64,000 bases of DNA from Aotearoamyces nothofagi (lineage: Eukaryota > Ascomycota > Leotiomycetes > Leotiales > Tympanidaceae). The notes beneath the pieces are model-generated. The model ran no database searches. It was not told where the DNA came from and was given only the letters and a program-made list of their open reading frames with translations. The stretch is taken from positions 470,708 through 534,707 of the forward strand of contig JADDTR010000021.1 in NCBI GenBank assembly GCA_015345905.1, given 5' to 3'. Of the stretch, positions 23,382 through 33,121 are shown piece by piece; position 1 is the stretch's first letter, and every line of letters starts with the position of its first letter. Position numbers and translations under genes: made by a program.

Positions 23382-24800
23382 TCAATACCAGTTATGGCCC
23401 TCCTCGCCCAGCTTTTCCATCTTCGGGTTCAGCGACAGGAGCCTCTGGCCGGGGATGTGGTCGTCCGTGAAGGCGGCCTCGAAGGTGCCCGAGATGGCCC
23501 TCTTGCCGATGCAGCCGAACGAGTCGTAGCCGGCGCCCGTGCCGCTGTTGGCCGCCCACTCCGCGCCGGGGTGCCTCTCGTCGCCCAGGTCGCTCCAGCG
23601 CGTCACGATGATGGCCTGCCTGAAGGCCTTCGCGGCCTTGTCTTCCGCGAGCTTGATCTCGACGAGGTATTCCGACGGGCACTCCGGGCAGCGGCGCATC
23701 GGCCGGCACTCCTGGCACTGTATCACGGGCGCGTTGGGGTTGTATGCGCGCCCGTTGAGCCGGTCCTGCGCCTTCTCTTTGATCCCGTTGAAGCCTTCGG
23801 CGTGCCGCGGGACGGGGATGTGGTTGAGCGCGCATTTGCAGAGCGTGGTGAGCTCGCCGTCGCGCCAGTGCGCGCACACCGAGAAGTACGGCGTGAAGTC
23901 TTCGCGGGAGAAGAGCAGTAGCCGCTGGGAGCTGGGAGGGAGGCCCGGCGGCGCGAAACAGGTGCTCTTGACTCGCATTAACAGATGTCCGTTGTGGACG
24001 CAATAGCGCGTAGAATGAGACCAGTCGTCCTGCTTCCAGCGACGGCCGAGTGACTCCACCGATATCCCGTACTGTGGTGAGTACCGCTGAGCTCGTAGGG
24101 CGAGTTGGAGAAAAGCAAATGGCAGACTCCGGTTGGGAGTCAGCCTTGTCCTGGGGAGTTGTACTTCGGGGTTCTGGGCATTTGGGCAGTTGAACAGCGG
24201 ATCAAACACATTAGGTCCCTTCAGCCGTTCATGGCCGCGTTGAGTTCGGAGATGGTACGTTGCACAGGGGAAACAGAACAGGTGGTCCGGGAGGTCGTAG
24301 TCCAGGGCGAGGAGGAAGTCGAGGCGGTACTTCAGATTTTCAGGACGGTTCAGAGCCTCCCAAGGCCCAGGGCCCAGTAGACGTCTCATAGTCCTGCACG
24401 ACAGCGCAAGATTCGCCGTATCAGCGAGCGTCAAGAAAGTTGCGATCACATCCCAGAGGCCGCGCGACAAGCTCGATATCAAAGGCTCCCCTGGCTTCCG
24501 CGGGTCGAGGAAGGGCGCTGGGAAGTCGTCGTGGGTGTCGACGACATCGCCCACGACCAAGCTGTGCAGGATGGCCGTGTCATCCAGATGTTCTCCCAGC
24601 TGGGAGTCGACGACACGGTCCTTGTATTTCTCCCGGTGCGCCTGCAGAGGGCTGAGGATGGGTGCGGCTTCCTGGCCAGGGACGTGAGGCACGTATCCAG
24701 CCGGCGGCTGCTTCCTCAACCGCGTATGGGATTTCTTGGGCCGTAACGCGTGGACCAGGCGTGCTCTGAAGCCGCGGTCTTGCGCGGGCTCAGAGGCCAT
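23382..24800 (-). CDS. F-box-like protein, single exon, 472 aa
   Basis: One uninterrupted frame from ATG at 24800. Residues about 106-152 (SSLSRGLWDVIATFLTLADT followed by NLALSCRTMRRLLG and a PWEAL end) have the pattern of an F-box: a hydrophobic helix starting at the Leu/Pro position, then the LALSC step. Such proteins usually link substrates to an SCF ubiquitin ligase through Skp1. The middle and C-terminal parts are specific to a fungal family that I recognise only as hypothetical. They contain Cys pairs (CFPC near 176, CKC, CQEC and CPEC near 375-390) that could bind zinc. A basic N-terminal tail (residues 1-35) precedes. The next gene upstream, at 26178, is on the same strand, but minisatellite DNA separates them, so no shared transcript is implied. 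Confidence 0.8.
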   Translation of the reverse strand: MASEPAQDRGFRARLVHALRPKKSHTRLRKQPPAGYVPHVPGQEAAPILSPLQAHREKYKDRVVDSQLGEHLDDTAILHSLVVGDVVDTHDDFPAPFLDPRKPGEPLISSLSRGLWDVIATFLTLADTANLALSCRTMRRLLGPGPWEALNRPENLKYRLDFLLALDYDLPDHLFCFPCATYHLRTQRGHERLKGPNVFDPLFNCPNAQNPEVQLPRTRLTPNRSLPFAFLQLALRAQRYSPQYGISVESLGRRWKQDDWSHSTRYCVHNGHLLMRVKSTCFAPPGLPPSSQRLLLFSREDFTPYFSVCAHWRDGELTTLCKCALNHIPVPRHAEGFNGIKEKAQDRLNGRAYNPNAPVIQCQECRPMRRCPECPSEYLVEIKLAEDKAAKAFRQAIIVTRWSDLGDERHPGAEWAANSGTGAGYDSFGCIGKRAISGTFEAAFTDDHIPGQRLLSLNPKMEKLGEEGHNWY

Positions 24801-24841
24801 GATGTTCGCGCGGTGGAGGCGGCGGCGGAGGGGGGTGGATG

Positions 24842-24917
24842 AAGCTTCTATTGAGCAAAGCTTCTATTGAACAAAGCTTCTATTGAACAAAGCTTCTATT
24901 GAACAAAGCTCCTATTG
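24842..24917 (+). repeat. 16-bp minisatellite just upstream of the F-box-like gene
   Basis: About 4.75 copies of AAGCTTCTATTGAACA run head to tail, starting 42 bp upstream of the F-box-like start codon and so probably in its 5' leader. One copy has GAGCA and the last has CTCC in place of CTTC. A short ACAGC tract follows at about 24943-24967. Confidence 0.9.
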
Positions 24918-25294
24918 CGGTGCTCCATCTAACCGTCAGAATCACAGCACAGCACAGCACAGCACAGGCCGAGTGCGATGTTTAGTTAAGGGATTGATTT
25001 ATCTATGATGATGCAGACCCGTCCGGGGCTACCGGGAAAGCTTATAAGTAGGCAATCGGCACTTTTGCTTAGTGTGTCGTCGACCCTGGAATCCCGGGCT
25101 GTCCTGGGCTGTCCTGCTCTGTCCTGCTCTGTCCTTTTTCGCGCTGCGGCTGCGGCTTGACGTGTCGCCGAAAGCTTGTCTACAGACTACAGAACCCGCC
25201 GGCGCTAGATTCCAGGGGACAGCTCGCTAAATCTCCAGCTGCCTCAGTGATCTCATGGTGGTCTGACACCCGCCACTGATGGGGCTGCACCAAA

Positions 25295-26044
25295 CTCATA
25301 CTGTTGGAGCAGTTGAGGATGGTACTCTGGCGTTGATGATTTATATTAGAGTATAGAGGTGTATAGGATTGTTACCAGCTACTATTTGCTCATACTGTTA
25401 GAACAGTCGAGTATAGTACTCTGGCGTTGATGATTTATATTAGAGTATAGAAGTGTATAGGATGATTGCTAGCTACTATTTGCTCATACTGCTAGAACAG
25501 TTGAGTATGGCACTCTAGCATTGATGATTTATATTGGAGTGTAGAGCATTGCATAGGATGATTGCCAGCTACTATTTGCTCATACTGCTAGAACAGTTGA
25601 GTATAGCACTCTGGTGTTGATAATTTATATTAGCATTATATAGGATGATTACCAGTTACTATTTGCTTATACTGCTAGAACAGTCGAGTATAGCACTCTG
25701 GCGTTGATGATTTATATTGGAGTATAGAGCATTGTATAGGATGATTGCTAGCTACTATTTGCTTATACTGTTGGAGCAGTCGAGGATAGCACTCTGGCGT
25801 TGATAATTTATATTAGAGTATAGAGGTGTATAGGATTGTTACCAGCTACTATTTGCTTATACCGCTAGAACAGTCGAGTATAGCACTCTGGCGTTGATAA
25901 TTTATATTGGTGTATAGAGGTGTATAGGATTGTTACCAGCTACTATTTGCTTATACCGCTAGAACAGTCGAGGATAGTACTCTGGCGTTGATAATTTGTA
26001 TTAGAGTATAGAGCATTGTATAGGATTGTTACTAGCTACTATTT
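25295..26044 (+). repeat. Eight-copy tandem array of a ~94-bp unit
   Basis: Units begin at about 25295, 25389, 25482, 25579, 25666, 25762, 25856 and 25950, so the spacing is 87-97 bp. Each has the order CTCATACTG..AGAACAGT, TACTCTGGCGTTGAT, ATTTATATTAGAG, TATAGGAT and AGCTACTATTTG. Copies differ by point changes and one deletion (the unit at 25579 lacks about 8 bp), so the array is not very recent. No open frame crosses it. It ends 130 bp before the stop codon of the minus-strand gene at 26178. Confidence 0.93.
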
Positions 26045-26177
26045 GCAGAGCAGGCGATCATAGACACTCTCATCACACACGCCATTGCTGATACATATAT
26101 CCCTTCCTGCTCCAGTATCCCACTATAAGCTTAAAATGCGGACCAGATCGGGGTATGCCATACTCGTCTCCCACAGC

Positions 26178-26699
26178 CTACACTTTAACCTTGTGAACAA
26201 CCTCATCCTGCTCCCATTTCCCACCCTTAATCCCATGTCTCCAAGCCATATACCCACCCACGCCCACCAGACTGCCCAGCCCCGCCCCTCCCAGCACCCC
26301 CCTCCAGCCCATCGTCGCCGCGCCACTACCCAAGCCGTAAGCCCCGAGCACGCCCACCACCGCGCCGGCCAGACTCCAGTCATCAACCTCCACCTGTCCC
26401 CGGTTGTGCAGCAGCCGCCAGCTCCGGTCCGCCCACTCGATCTGCGACTTGTCGTACATGCGTCCGGCGAGCCCGAGCGTGAGCAGGGCGGTTCCAACTG
26501 CGGTCCCGTAGCCTGCGGAGCGGAGGAGGGTTGTTGGAAAGGGATGCGCTGGGCGCGAGAGGACATGTCGGCCGACACCGATGAGGGACCCGATTGCTGC
26601 GCCGGCTTGGGCTCCGCGGGAGATGACATGGACAGAGAGAATCGTATAGGCGAGAGGTTGATCTTCAGCGTATGCTGAACGAGGATAGAAGCGCGACAT
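26178..26699 (-). CDS. Small integral membrane protein, DUF1757-like, 173 aa
   Basis: Single exon. The protein has a polar N-terminus (MSRFYPRSAYAEDQPLAY) and then several Gly/Ala-rich hydrophobic segments (about 35-50, 60-78, 107-125 and 135-152) with GxxxG-like spacing. This fits small multi-pass proteins. Composition and order resemble the fungal DUF1757 family, recalled and not checked, whose function is unknown and which is often placed in mitochondria. There is a polar loop with a Trp-Arg-Leu-Leu-His segment between segments 2 and 3 and a basic C-terminus. The start at 26699 is the first ATG. It lies only 15 bp from a tandem repeat that must form part of the leader or promoter. Confidence 0.75.
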   Translation of the reverse strand: MSRFYPRSAYAEDQPLAYTILSVHVISRGAQAGAAIGSLIGVGRHVLSRPAHPFPTTLLRSAGYGTAVGTALLTLGLAGRMYDKSQIEWADRSWRLLHNRGQVEVDDWSLAGAVVGVLGAYGLGSGAATMGWRGVLGGAGLGSLVGVGGYMAWRHGIKGGKWEQDEVVHKVKV

Positions 26700-26713
26700 G
26701 TTGGGGATGCTGT

Positions 26714-26840
26714 GCCGTTGTATCTAGACAGCCGTTGTATTCAGACAGCCGTTGTATCTAGACAGTCGTTGTATCTAGACAAACAGTCGTTGTATCTAGA
26801 TAGACAGTCGTTGTATCCAGCCAGTCGCTATATCCAGACA
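26714..26840 (-). repeat. 17-21-bp minisatellite directly upstream of the DUF1757-like gene
   Basis: Seven imperfect copies of GCCGTTGTATCTAGACA or its GTCGTTG variant run from 26714 to 26840. Two copies carry a 4-bp expansion (AACA or TAGA). The array begins 15 bp upstream of the start codon at 26699. Confidence 0.88.
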
Positions 26841-27781
26841 CGGCCGATCTGACGATGTATTTGAATCCAAGTCTCTGCAAACAAAATCCTATTATTCTCC
26901 AGTATTCTTCTAAGCAGCAATAGCCCCCCTCCGCACTCGAGGTCAGCCGCCGAAATATATAAACTCAGCCATCGCAGGTGGCCGAAGTCGTTCCACTTCT
27001 GCTTACACCCAGCTCTCGGACTTCGGGCTTTTATTCTGGCTCACGAACGCATCTGGAGATCTTGCGATGCTGACAAGCGCGGCGGATTTACGTCGGGCCG
27101 CGCGGTGTTCGGGTCAGTTAGGGCGCCGGGCCCCGTCGCGTGCGTTTCTGTAATTCGTGCCTCGCTATTGGCTGCGTGGAGACAGACGCCTGGTTTGCTG
27201 GAAAGATGCAAATGCCATGTCGGACTCGGGTGGCTTTTGAGGTTTATTTGTTTGTTCTTTGCTGGGTGCTGGAAAGGGGGCTGTGGTGCTGTGTATTGGA
27301 TGGCAGAGCCAGAGATAGGCGTGGTAAGAATATGTATATATAATCGGGTGAGTATTGACTATAGTCTCCGGCATCAAGCATATCATGAAATGCCATTATT
27401 TCTTCGCACAAGAAGTGATTATTCCATCTCATGCATACCTCTCTAATCAAGCCGAGTCTGTCTTTTATAAACAGGAAGAAAAGTGAGATAAACGAGCTTT
27501 GAAACTTGGATTATTTCAAGATCAGTGATACCTTCCTTATAACTTGTTATAAGAGAAACAGGGGAAAGATAACCAGATAGTCGAGGTTCCAGATATGGAT
27601 GGTGCCAGCTATATAAGAATCCAGGATCGCTGATGAGTAGATCGAGAGGCCGACTTCATGCCTTCTACAACATAGAAGGCCTTAACCTGCAAGGCGATAT
27701 TCCAGCTACGTAATCACGACGAGCTGCGCTCTATAAAAATGCATCTAGGTCATCGACGTAGTTGTCTGATATGACAGAAAA
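26841..27781. other. Intergenic interval, no supported gene
   Basis: About 940 bp between the DUF1757-like promoter and the stop codon of the amidohydrolase. Frames of up to 113 codons show no domain or splice partner. Confidence 0.5.
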
Positions 27782-29116
27782 CTATTGAATAACAGCTAAC
27801 GGAGGCACCGCATCCTCCTTCAGCTTACTCCACCTGCTCGTCTGGACCCTCCCATCCTTAAACACCGCCAGCAGATGCCTATCCGGGCTATCCAAGACCC
27901 TGATATCCTGCAGCGGATTCCTGTTCAGCACGATCAAATCCGCCGCGAACCCCGCCCTCACCTGGCCCAGGAAGGACTCCTGGCCCAGCAGCCGGGCCGG
28001 CGTGACCGTCGCGCTCTGCAGGATGGCAGCCGCGGACAGGACGCGCGCTCGGAGGGCGAACTCCTGCGTCTGCGAGCTCTGCAGGGGGCCGAGGAGGTCG
28101 GTGCCGAAGCAGATCTGGACGCCGGCCTGCGCCGCCATCTCGAGGCTGCGCACGCCGGCGCCGAGGACCGCCTCGTTCTTGCTGGCGCTCTCGCCGGGCA
28201 GGAAGCCGCGGAACTCGGGCGACGCCATGGCCGCGTAGGCGACGAGGGTGGGGGTGAGGAAGACGCCCTTCTCGGCCATGTACCTGGCCGTCGCGGCGTC
28301 GACGAGGTTGCCGTGCTCGATGCCCGCGACGCCGTTGTCGACGGCGTGGCGGATCGCGGCGGGCGTGTACGCGTGCGCCGTCACGTACGTGCCGCTGCTC
28401 CTCGCCACCGCGGTGATGGCCTGGATCTCGTCGGGCGTGAACTGCAGGTTGGCGAGCCTGTCCGTCGGGCTGGCGACGCCGCCGCCGGCCATGATCTTCA
28501 GGAAGTCGGCGCCGAGGCGGATCTCCTCGCGCGCGCCCTTGATGCACTCGGGGACGCCGTCGCAGAGGCGCCCCAGCTTCAGCACCGCGCCGCCGCAGCC
28601 GCCGTGGTCGTGCGCGCCGCGGTTGTCGGCGTGGCCTCCGGTCTGCGTCAGCGCTTGCCCGGCGATGAAGACTCGGGGGCCCTGGATCACGCCTTCGCTG
28701 ATGGCTTCTTTGAGGGCGAGGCTGGCGCCGCCGCAGTCGCGGACGCTGGTGAAGCCGCGACGGAGGGTTTGCAGACAGACGTAGGGCTGGCGCAGGAACG
28801 ATCTCTGGGAGTCGAGCGCGAAGGTGTCGCGGAGGTCGATTTCGCCAGGGACGGCGGTGAGGTGGACGTGGGCGTCGATGAGACCGGGGCAGAGATAATT
28901 GCCTTCTAGGTCAATGGTGATCTCGTCCTTGTTTCCTGTGCTGGCTGGTTCTATGGCAAGCGTATTTGTGACGGCTTCTATGATGCCATTGGAAAGCCTC
29001 ACTGTCGCGCCTTCGCGGATGGATCCATCAATCGGATGTACGACGCTGGCATTCTTCAGAATGTAGGTTTTTTGAGGCCCTGGTTTCCACGGTGGAAGCA
29101 ATGCTGCAGGCGTCAT
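27782..29116 (-). CDS. Metal-dependent amidohydrolase (prolidase / imidazolonepropionase-like)
   Basis: Single exon, 444 aa, strongly GC-rich coding. The full amidohydrolase metal site is visible: HVH (H83, H85) in GLIDAHVHLT, the probable carboxylated Lys207 in DFLKIMAGGG, His248 in VTAHAY, His268 in IEHGN and Asp340 in CFGTDLLG. The N-terminal beta-sandwich part (ILKNASVVHPIDG) and the C-terminal part (GFAADLIVLNRNPL) are typical of the subgroup that includes Xaa-Pro dipeptidases and fungal ochratoxinase-like amidases. The reaction is hydrolysis of an amide or cyclic amide; the substrate cannot be assigned. No signal peptide is present, so it is probably intracellular. A TATA-like TGTATATAAC lies about 22 bp before the ATG. 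It is next to a sugar porter gene on the same strand, 1 kb away, with no evidence of joint function. Confidence 0.92.
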   Translation of the reverse strand: MTPAALLPPWKPGPQKTYILKNASVVHPIDGSIREGATVRLSNGIIEAVTNTLAIEPASTGNKDEITIDLEGNYLCPGLIDAHVHLTAVPGEIDLRDTFALDSQRSFLRQPYVCLQTLRRGFTSVRDCGGASLALKEAISEGVIQGPRVFIAGQALTQTGGHADNRGAHDHGGCGGAVLKLGRLCDGVPECIKGAREEIRLGADFLKIMAGGGVASPTDRLANLQFTPDEIQAITAVARSSGTYVTAHAYTPAAIRHAVDNGVAGIEHGNLVDAATARYMAEKGVFLTPTLVAYAAMASPEFRGFLPGESASKNEAVLGAGVRSLEMAAQAGVQICFGTDLLGPLQSSQTQEFALRARVLSAAAILQSATVTPARLLGQESFLGQVRAGFAADLIVLNRNPLQDIRVLDSPDRHLLAVFKDGRVQTSRWSKLKEDAVPPLAVIQ

Positions 29117-30094
29117 CCTGGAAATTCTATTAACGAAGCTGTATATAACAAATATGGCCCGGGTATGGGCCTCCAGGAGTCGAGCTTGGCGGAAAGAAGA
29201 GAATCTGAAATGTCACGAATAATTTATCTCACTCACCTATCTTCTAATGACGACGTTAACTAAGCTACTGTGGGGCGCTACACTCGTTATTATCCATGTA
29301 TTGTTCAACCACCCCGTCGTGATACCGGCCAGTTGCAAGCGGACGGCCACTGAGAATAGGGGTTGCAGTGTCGATCGGCGGGGAAAGATAAGCCGTTGCC
29401 CGATAAGATTCATATCCGAAGACATGCGGCCAAATGTACTCGGGAATATAAAACATATACATATAAAGCCACATAAAATATAAAATTGCCAGAATTGGTC
29501 ACTGTAGGTGGTCAGTATCTGGCGATCAATATATATGAGGGCGGATGAGAAGGGTGCGGGATGTTACAGATATAGAAGATGGTGCTTTTAGGTATAATTG
29601 TTGATGTGATGGAGCAAATATCATGAGAGAATAGGCTATAGGCAGATGAGAGAACAAGCTGTAGATAGAAGGCTGGAGGGGTATTGGATATATGAATAGA
29701 TCTTTGTCCCAATACCAGATTATATATCCTTACAGACCTCTTTTCTTGGCTCTATTATTCTCATCTCCTACTATTCGCATCTCTTCTCGTTCACTCTCAA
29801 TCTTTTCAAACTTACCCGTCGGCCCGGGAAGCGATCAACATTACAGCCGAGACAAGCTAGAAAGACCCAACGAGTGTCACTGACCCGAGAGTAGATGGCG
29901 GTGGTTTAGAACGGGCAGGTTTTACTAAGTTTTACTAGGTACAGAGTTGGCATGTGTAGATTCATCACAGGAGAAGAACATAAGGAGGAAAAAAAATTCA
30001 AGCCTGGATAAATAGCCAGACGAAATCCAGTCCCCTATCAAACCCCTGTCCCCACCACACTCCCTACACAATTCCACACTACCTAACCTGACTC
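29117..30094. other. Intergenic interval, no supported gene
   Basis: Nearly 1 kb between the amidohydrolase promoter and the 3' end of the sugar porter. It holds only short frames and AT-rich stretches and should include the porter's 3' untranslated region. Confidence 0.5.
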
Positions 30095-31955
30095 CTAAAC
30101 CTTACTCTCAACAACCTCGCTCTCCTCGCCCTGCTTCCCACCACCCGCATCCGCAGCACGCTCAGGGTCATGATGTATGACGACCTTGTCTAGCATGCGA
30201 TCGATGTCCGCGGCGCGCTGTTCCTCGTTGACGGCGCCGAAGAGGATGTCGAGGTCCTCGAGCGACCGGCCTTTGGTTTCTTTGACGGCGAAGAAGACCC
30301 AGACGCCGTTGGCGAAGCAGAAGATGCCGAACATGATAAAGGTGCGATAGCCGATGTGGCTTACGGCGCTGGGCGTGATTTCGGTGATGCAGAAGTTGAA
30401 GAGCCATTGTGTTGCGGCGGCCACTGTGGGGGGCTGTTAGTTGTTTTCTTCTTTTCTTGATTTCTTTCTTTGGATTTGGATTTGATTTTTGGATTGGACT
30501 TTTACAAGGGATCGGACTAGGTGAGAGGTGTTAGGAGAGAAAACTTACTGCCAACGCCATAAGACCGCAAGCGGGTTGGGAAGGTCTCGGAGACGTAAAC
30601 CCAAGGGATGGGACCCCAGGATGCGGAATATCCGATGACGTAGAGATAAATCATAGATACCATGGCGATTGAGGCGGGAGATACATTATTGACATCGGTG
30701 GGAGGATGAGTGTGCAGAACACTGCCGATGATGAACATCATAGTCATCATCCATGCGGCTCCAAAGAGAAGGGATTTACGACGACCGATCCTGTCAATGC
30801 CGATGAGCAGGAAGAGACCGGTAGTGAAGACTTTGACAGTGCCGTAGACACCGGTTGCGAAGAGAGAGGCGTTGGTCTTGGAGACACCGACGGTCTGGAA
30901 GATTTCTGGTGCCTAGACCTCGATCTGTCAGTAGGTGGAAATAAAAAATAGGAGATTATTGTAACTCGGGCTGTGACTCCAAGATTTCCTAAGCTGGAAA
31001 TGCAGACGTACATAGTATCCGATAGAGTTGGTCCCAGAGAACTGCTGGCAAAGCATCATAACAAAAGCATTGATGAACCGCCATCTGTTTGCCGGTGTGA
31101 TACACTCCCTCCACATGACGCCCTCGGTAGCAGCAAGCTCTTCTTCAATCGAAGCTCTGATCTCAGCGATTTCCTGCACGACTGCGCGGTCATTGACATC
31201 GGTGCAGCGCATATAGGCCAACGAGACCGTGGCCTCCTCGTAGCGACCCTGCTTCATCAGCCAGCGCGGCGACTCCTTCAGGAACCAAAGTCCAATAAAG
31301 AGGAAGCCTCCTGGAATAAGCTGGATGGCCACGGGGATGCGCCACTGTCGTGTCGACACGGAGATGTGCAGCGACACTCCATAATCGAGCCAGTAAGCAA
31401 AGGTAGAGCCAATAACGAGGAATTCCTGGAACAATCCGGTGATACGTCCTCGCACAGCCGGCGGGCAGTTCTCGGATACAAAGACGGGCGTGATGCTGGA
31501 CATGCCACCGATACCAAGACCGGCGATGACTCTGCCCGCGTAGACCTGGCCGATATGGTGCGTGGCGCTCGTCTGGATGGCCGCGCCGACGAGGAAAATG
31601 AGTGCGAAGACCATCAGGGAATAGCGACGGCCGTAGCGGTTGTTCAGAGGTGCCGCAGCGATGGCGCCGAAGAAACAGCCGGCGGTGAGCAGCGACACGA
31701 CGTTTGAAGCGATCAGAGCGTTTCTGGAACTGGAAAAGCCAGAACTGTCGGTGGGCAGGCCGAAATCCTTCTTGAAGCTCTTCAGCGCGAGGACGCTGCC
31801 CATGACACCGGTATCGAAACCTGGATCCACGGCATCAGCATGTTTTGTTCTTCCGCGCCCAGCCACGGGATAGAGTCACCGAAGAGCAGAGAGCCCATAT
31901 ATGCCACCGAGGTGAGCAGGTAGACCCTGTAGTTCTGAAAGAAATAACTCGGCAT
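30095..31955 (-). CDS. MFS sugar porter (quinate/hexose transporter-like)
   Basis: Exons 31955-31880, 31820-31012, 30912-30549 and 30423-30095 give 525 aa. All three splices restore conserved sequence: SLLFGFDTGVMGSV, NSIGYYAPEIFQ and RSYGVGMAAATQWLFNF. About 12 membrane segments are predicted. Sugar-porter motifs are NNRYGRRYSL, GRVIAGLGIGG, LKESPRWLMKQGR, IDRIGRRKSL, YVSETFPTRLRS and VKETKGRSLEDLD. The QFSGTNSIGYY segment is the hexose-type helix 7 signature. It should work as a plasma-membrane proton symporter for a monosaccharide or sugar acid; the exact substrate is not visible. The ATG at 31955 is the first in frame. The hydrophilic tail after segment 12 is Glu/Lys-rich. Introns are 59, 99 and 125 nt. 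Confidence 0.92.
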
Positions 31956-33121
31956 CTTGGTGGCCTGTCTGAATCTCTGGCTCAATCGATCAGTCTCCGC
32001 CGGCCTGTCTGGCTGTCAGCTGGTCTGGATATCTCTCTGGATGGACGGATTAGAGTTGAGATGAGTTGAGCCTCTTCGCCTCTACCAGCATCCAAGAAGC
32101 CGGCTCTCTTTGGCGCACTTTATAGACGATCAGCATCCTCGCAGCTGTTGGGGTTCATGGGGGCTTGACCCCGCACGAAAAACGCAGGTCGGGCGTGCAA
32201 CTCGTGGAGATGCTGTGATAATGTTTCCACCAATTATCCACGGTCGCGTGCGGCGCTGCTGCCCACGTTATCCTCGCAATGGCTAAAGCGTGACAGCGAT
32301 GTCACTTGTCAGATTCCCTTGTTGGTGGGCGTTGTTGGGGTTGCAAGGGGAGTTGCAAGGGCCTTTTGCCCGCGATAATAATTGGTTTGGGGTATCCCGG
32401 GGCCGTCCTCAGGGGCCTGTCCTTTTGAGAGGCGTCGGATTTCATGTGCGGAGAATCCTCATCGACGTAACACAGAACGACCATGGCTTTTTCTGTTGGT
32501 GATGTCGGCGTCATGCGGATGCTGGATTGCAATTATCCCGCCTCCTCGGTCTCTCTGTCGGACGTGGGAATGCTGCGTGTCTTACCACCGTACCGTACCA
32601 CACACTATAAAAACCCAGGGAGATAGATATAGCTAAAAGCGTAGATAAATATCCCGATTCCTCCATCAATAATAGCCATTGAATCCCAAATAGCACGATA
32701 CCTGCCTCCATAGATGATGTAAATCCGCGAAGCTGACGCGTAAGACAAGAGACAAGGGTTATAATATTCTAGGGCCCAGATGAGTTTTGCATTTTTGACC
32801 TGTAGAAGGTCGTAATTAACCTCCATATACTGGAATCTATTAGCCGATCAGTTTAAGTGGCCTATTTTCCACGGAGAATCTATCCGCCCGCATTCTTCAT
32901 GCTCTCTTACATAGAATTTTAGAATTTTCGCCGTGAAATTAGCAATGGCGGCCTATTCTAAGAAATCCACATGTCCGGGGGAGTAGAATGCCGAGTGGCT
33001 GAAGCTGTCACCTCAACAGGAGATAAAGCTTTATTTTTCAAGTAATCAGACCTATATAAAACCAACTGTATAAATTATCCCTGTGTCCATGGGCCTTGAG
33101 AGTTGCCACCGGTCTAGATGT
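31956..33121. other. Intergenic interval: promoter of the sugar porter and 3' region of the regulator
   Basis: About 1.2 kb. A TATA-like CTTTATAGAC sits at about 32117-32126, 165 bp before the porter start. GGGG-containing stretches at 32151-32170 and 32335-32350 could be carbon-repressor sites, which is a weak inference. No gene was found. Confidence 0.45.

Noticed and set aside
23392-24006. Several 155-203-codon frames overlapping the F-box-like gene
   Set aside because: They are alternative frames of a GC-rich exon with low-complexity Arg/Ala/Gly content.
25295-26044. CRISPR-like repeat array
   Set aside because: The units are contiguous 94-bp tandem copies with no short repeat/unique spacer pattern, in a eukaryotic context.
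27875-28909. 344-codon plus-strand frame opposite the amidohydrolase
   Set aside because: It is the antisense shadow of a GC-rich coding exon; its Ala/Arg/Gly/Glu-rich sequence has no domain.
30973-31707. 244-codon plus-strand frame opposite the second sugar porter
   Set aside because: Antisense shadow of conserved transporter exons.
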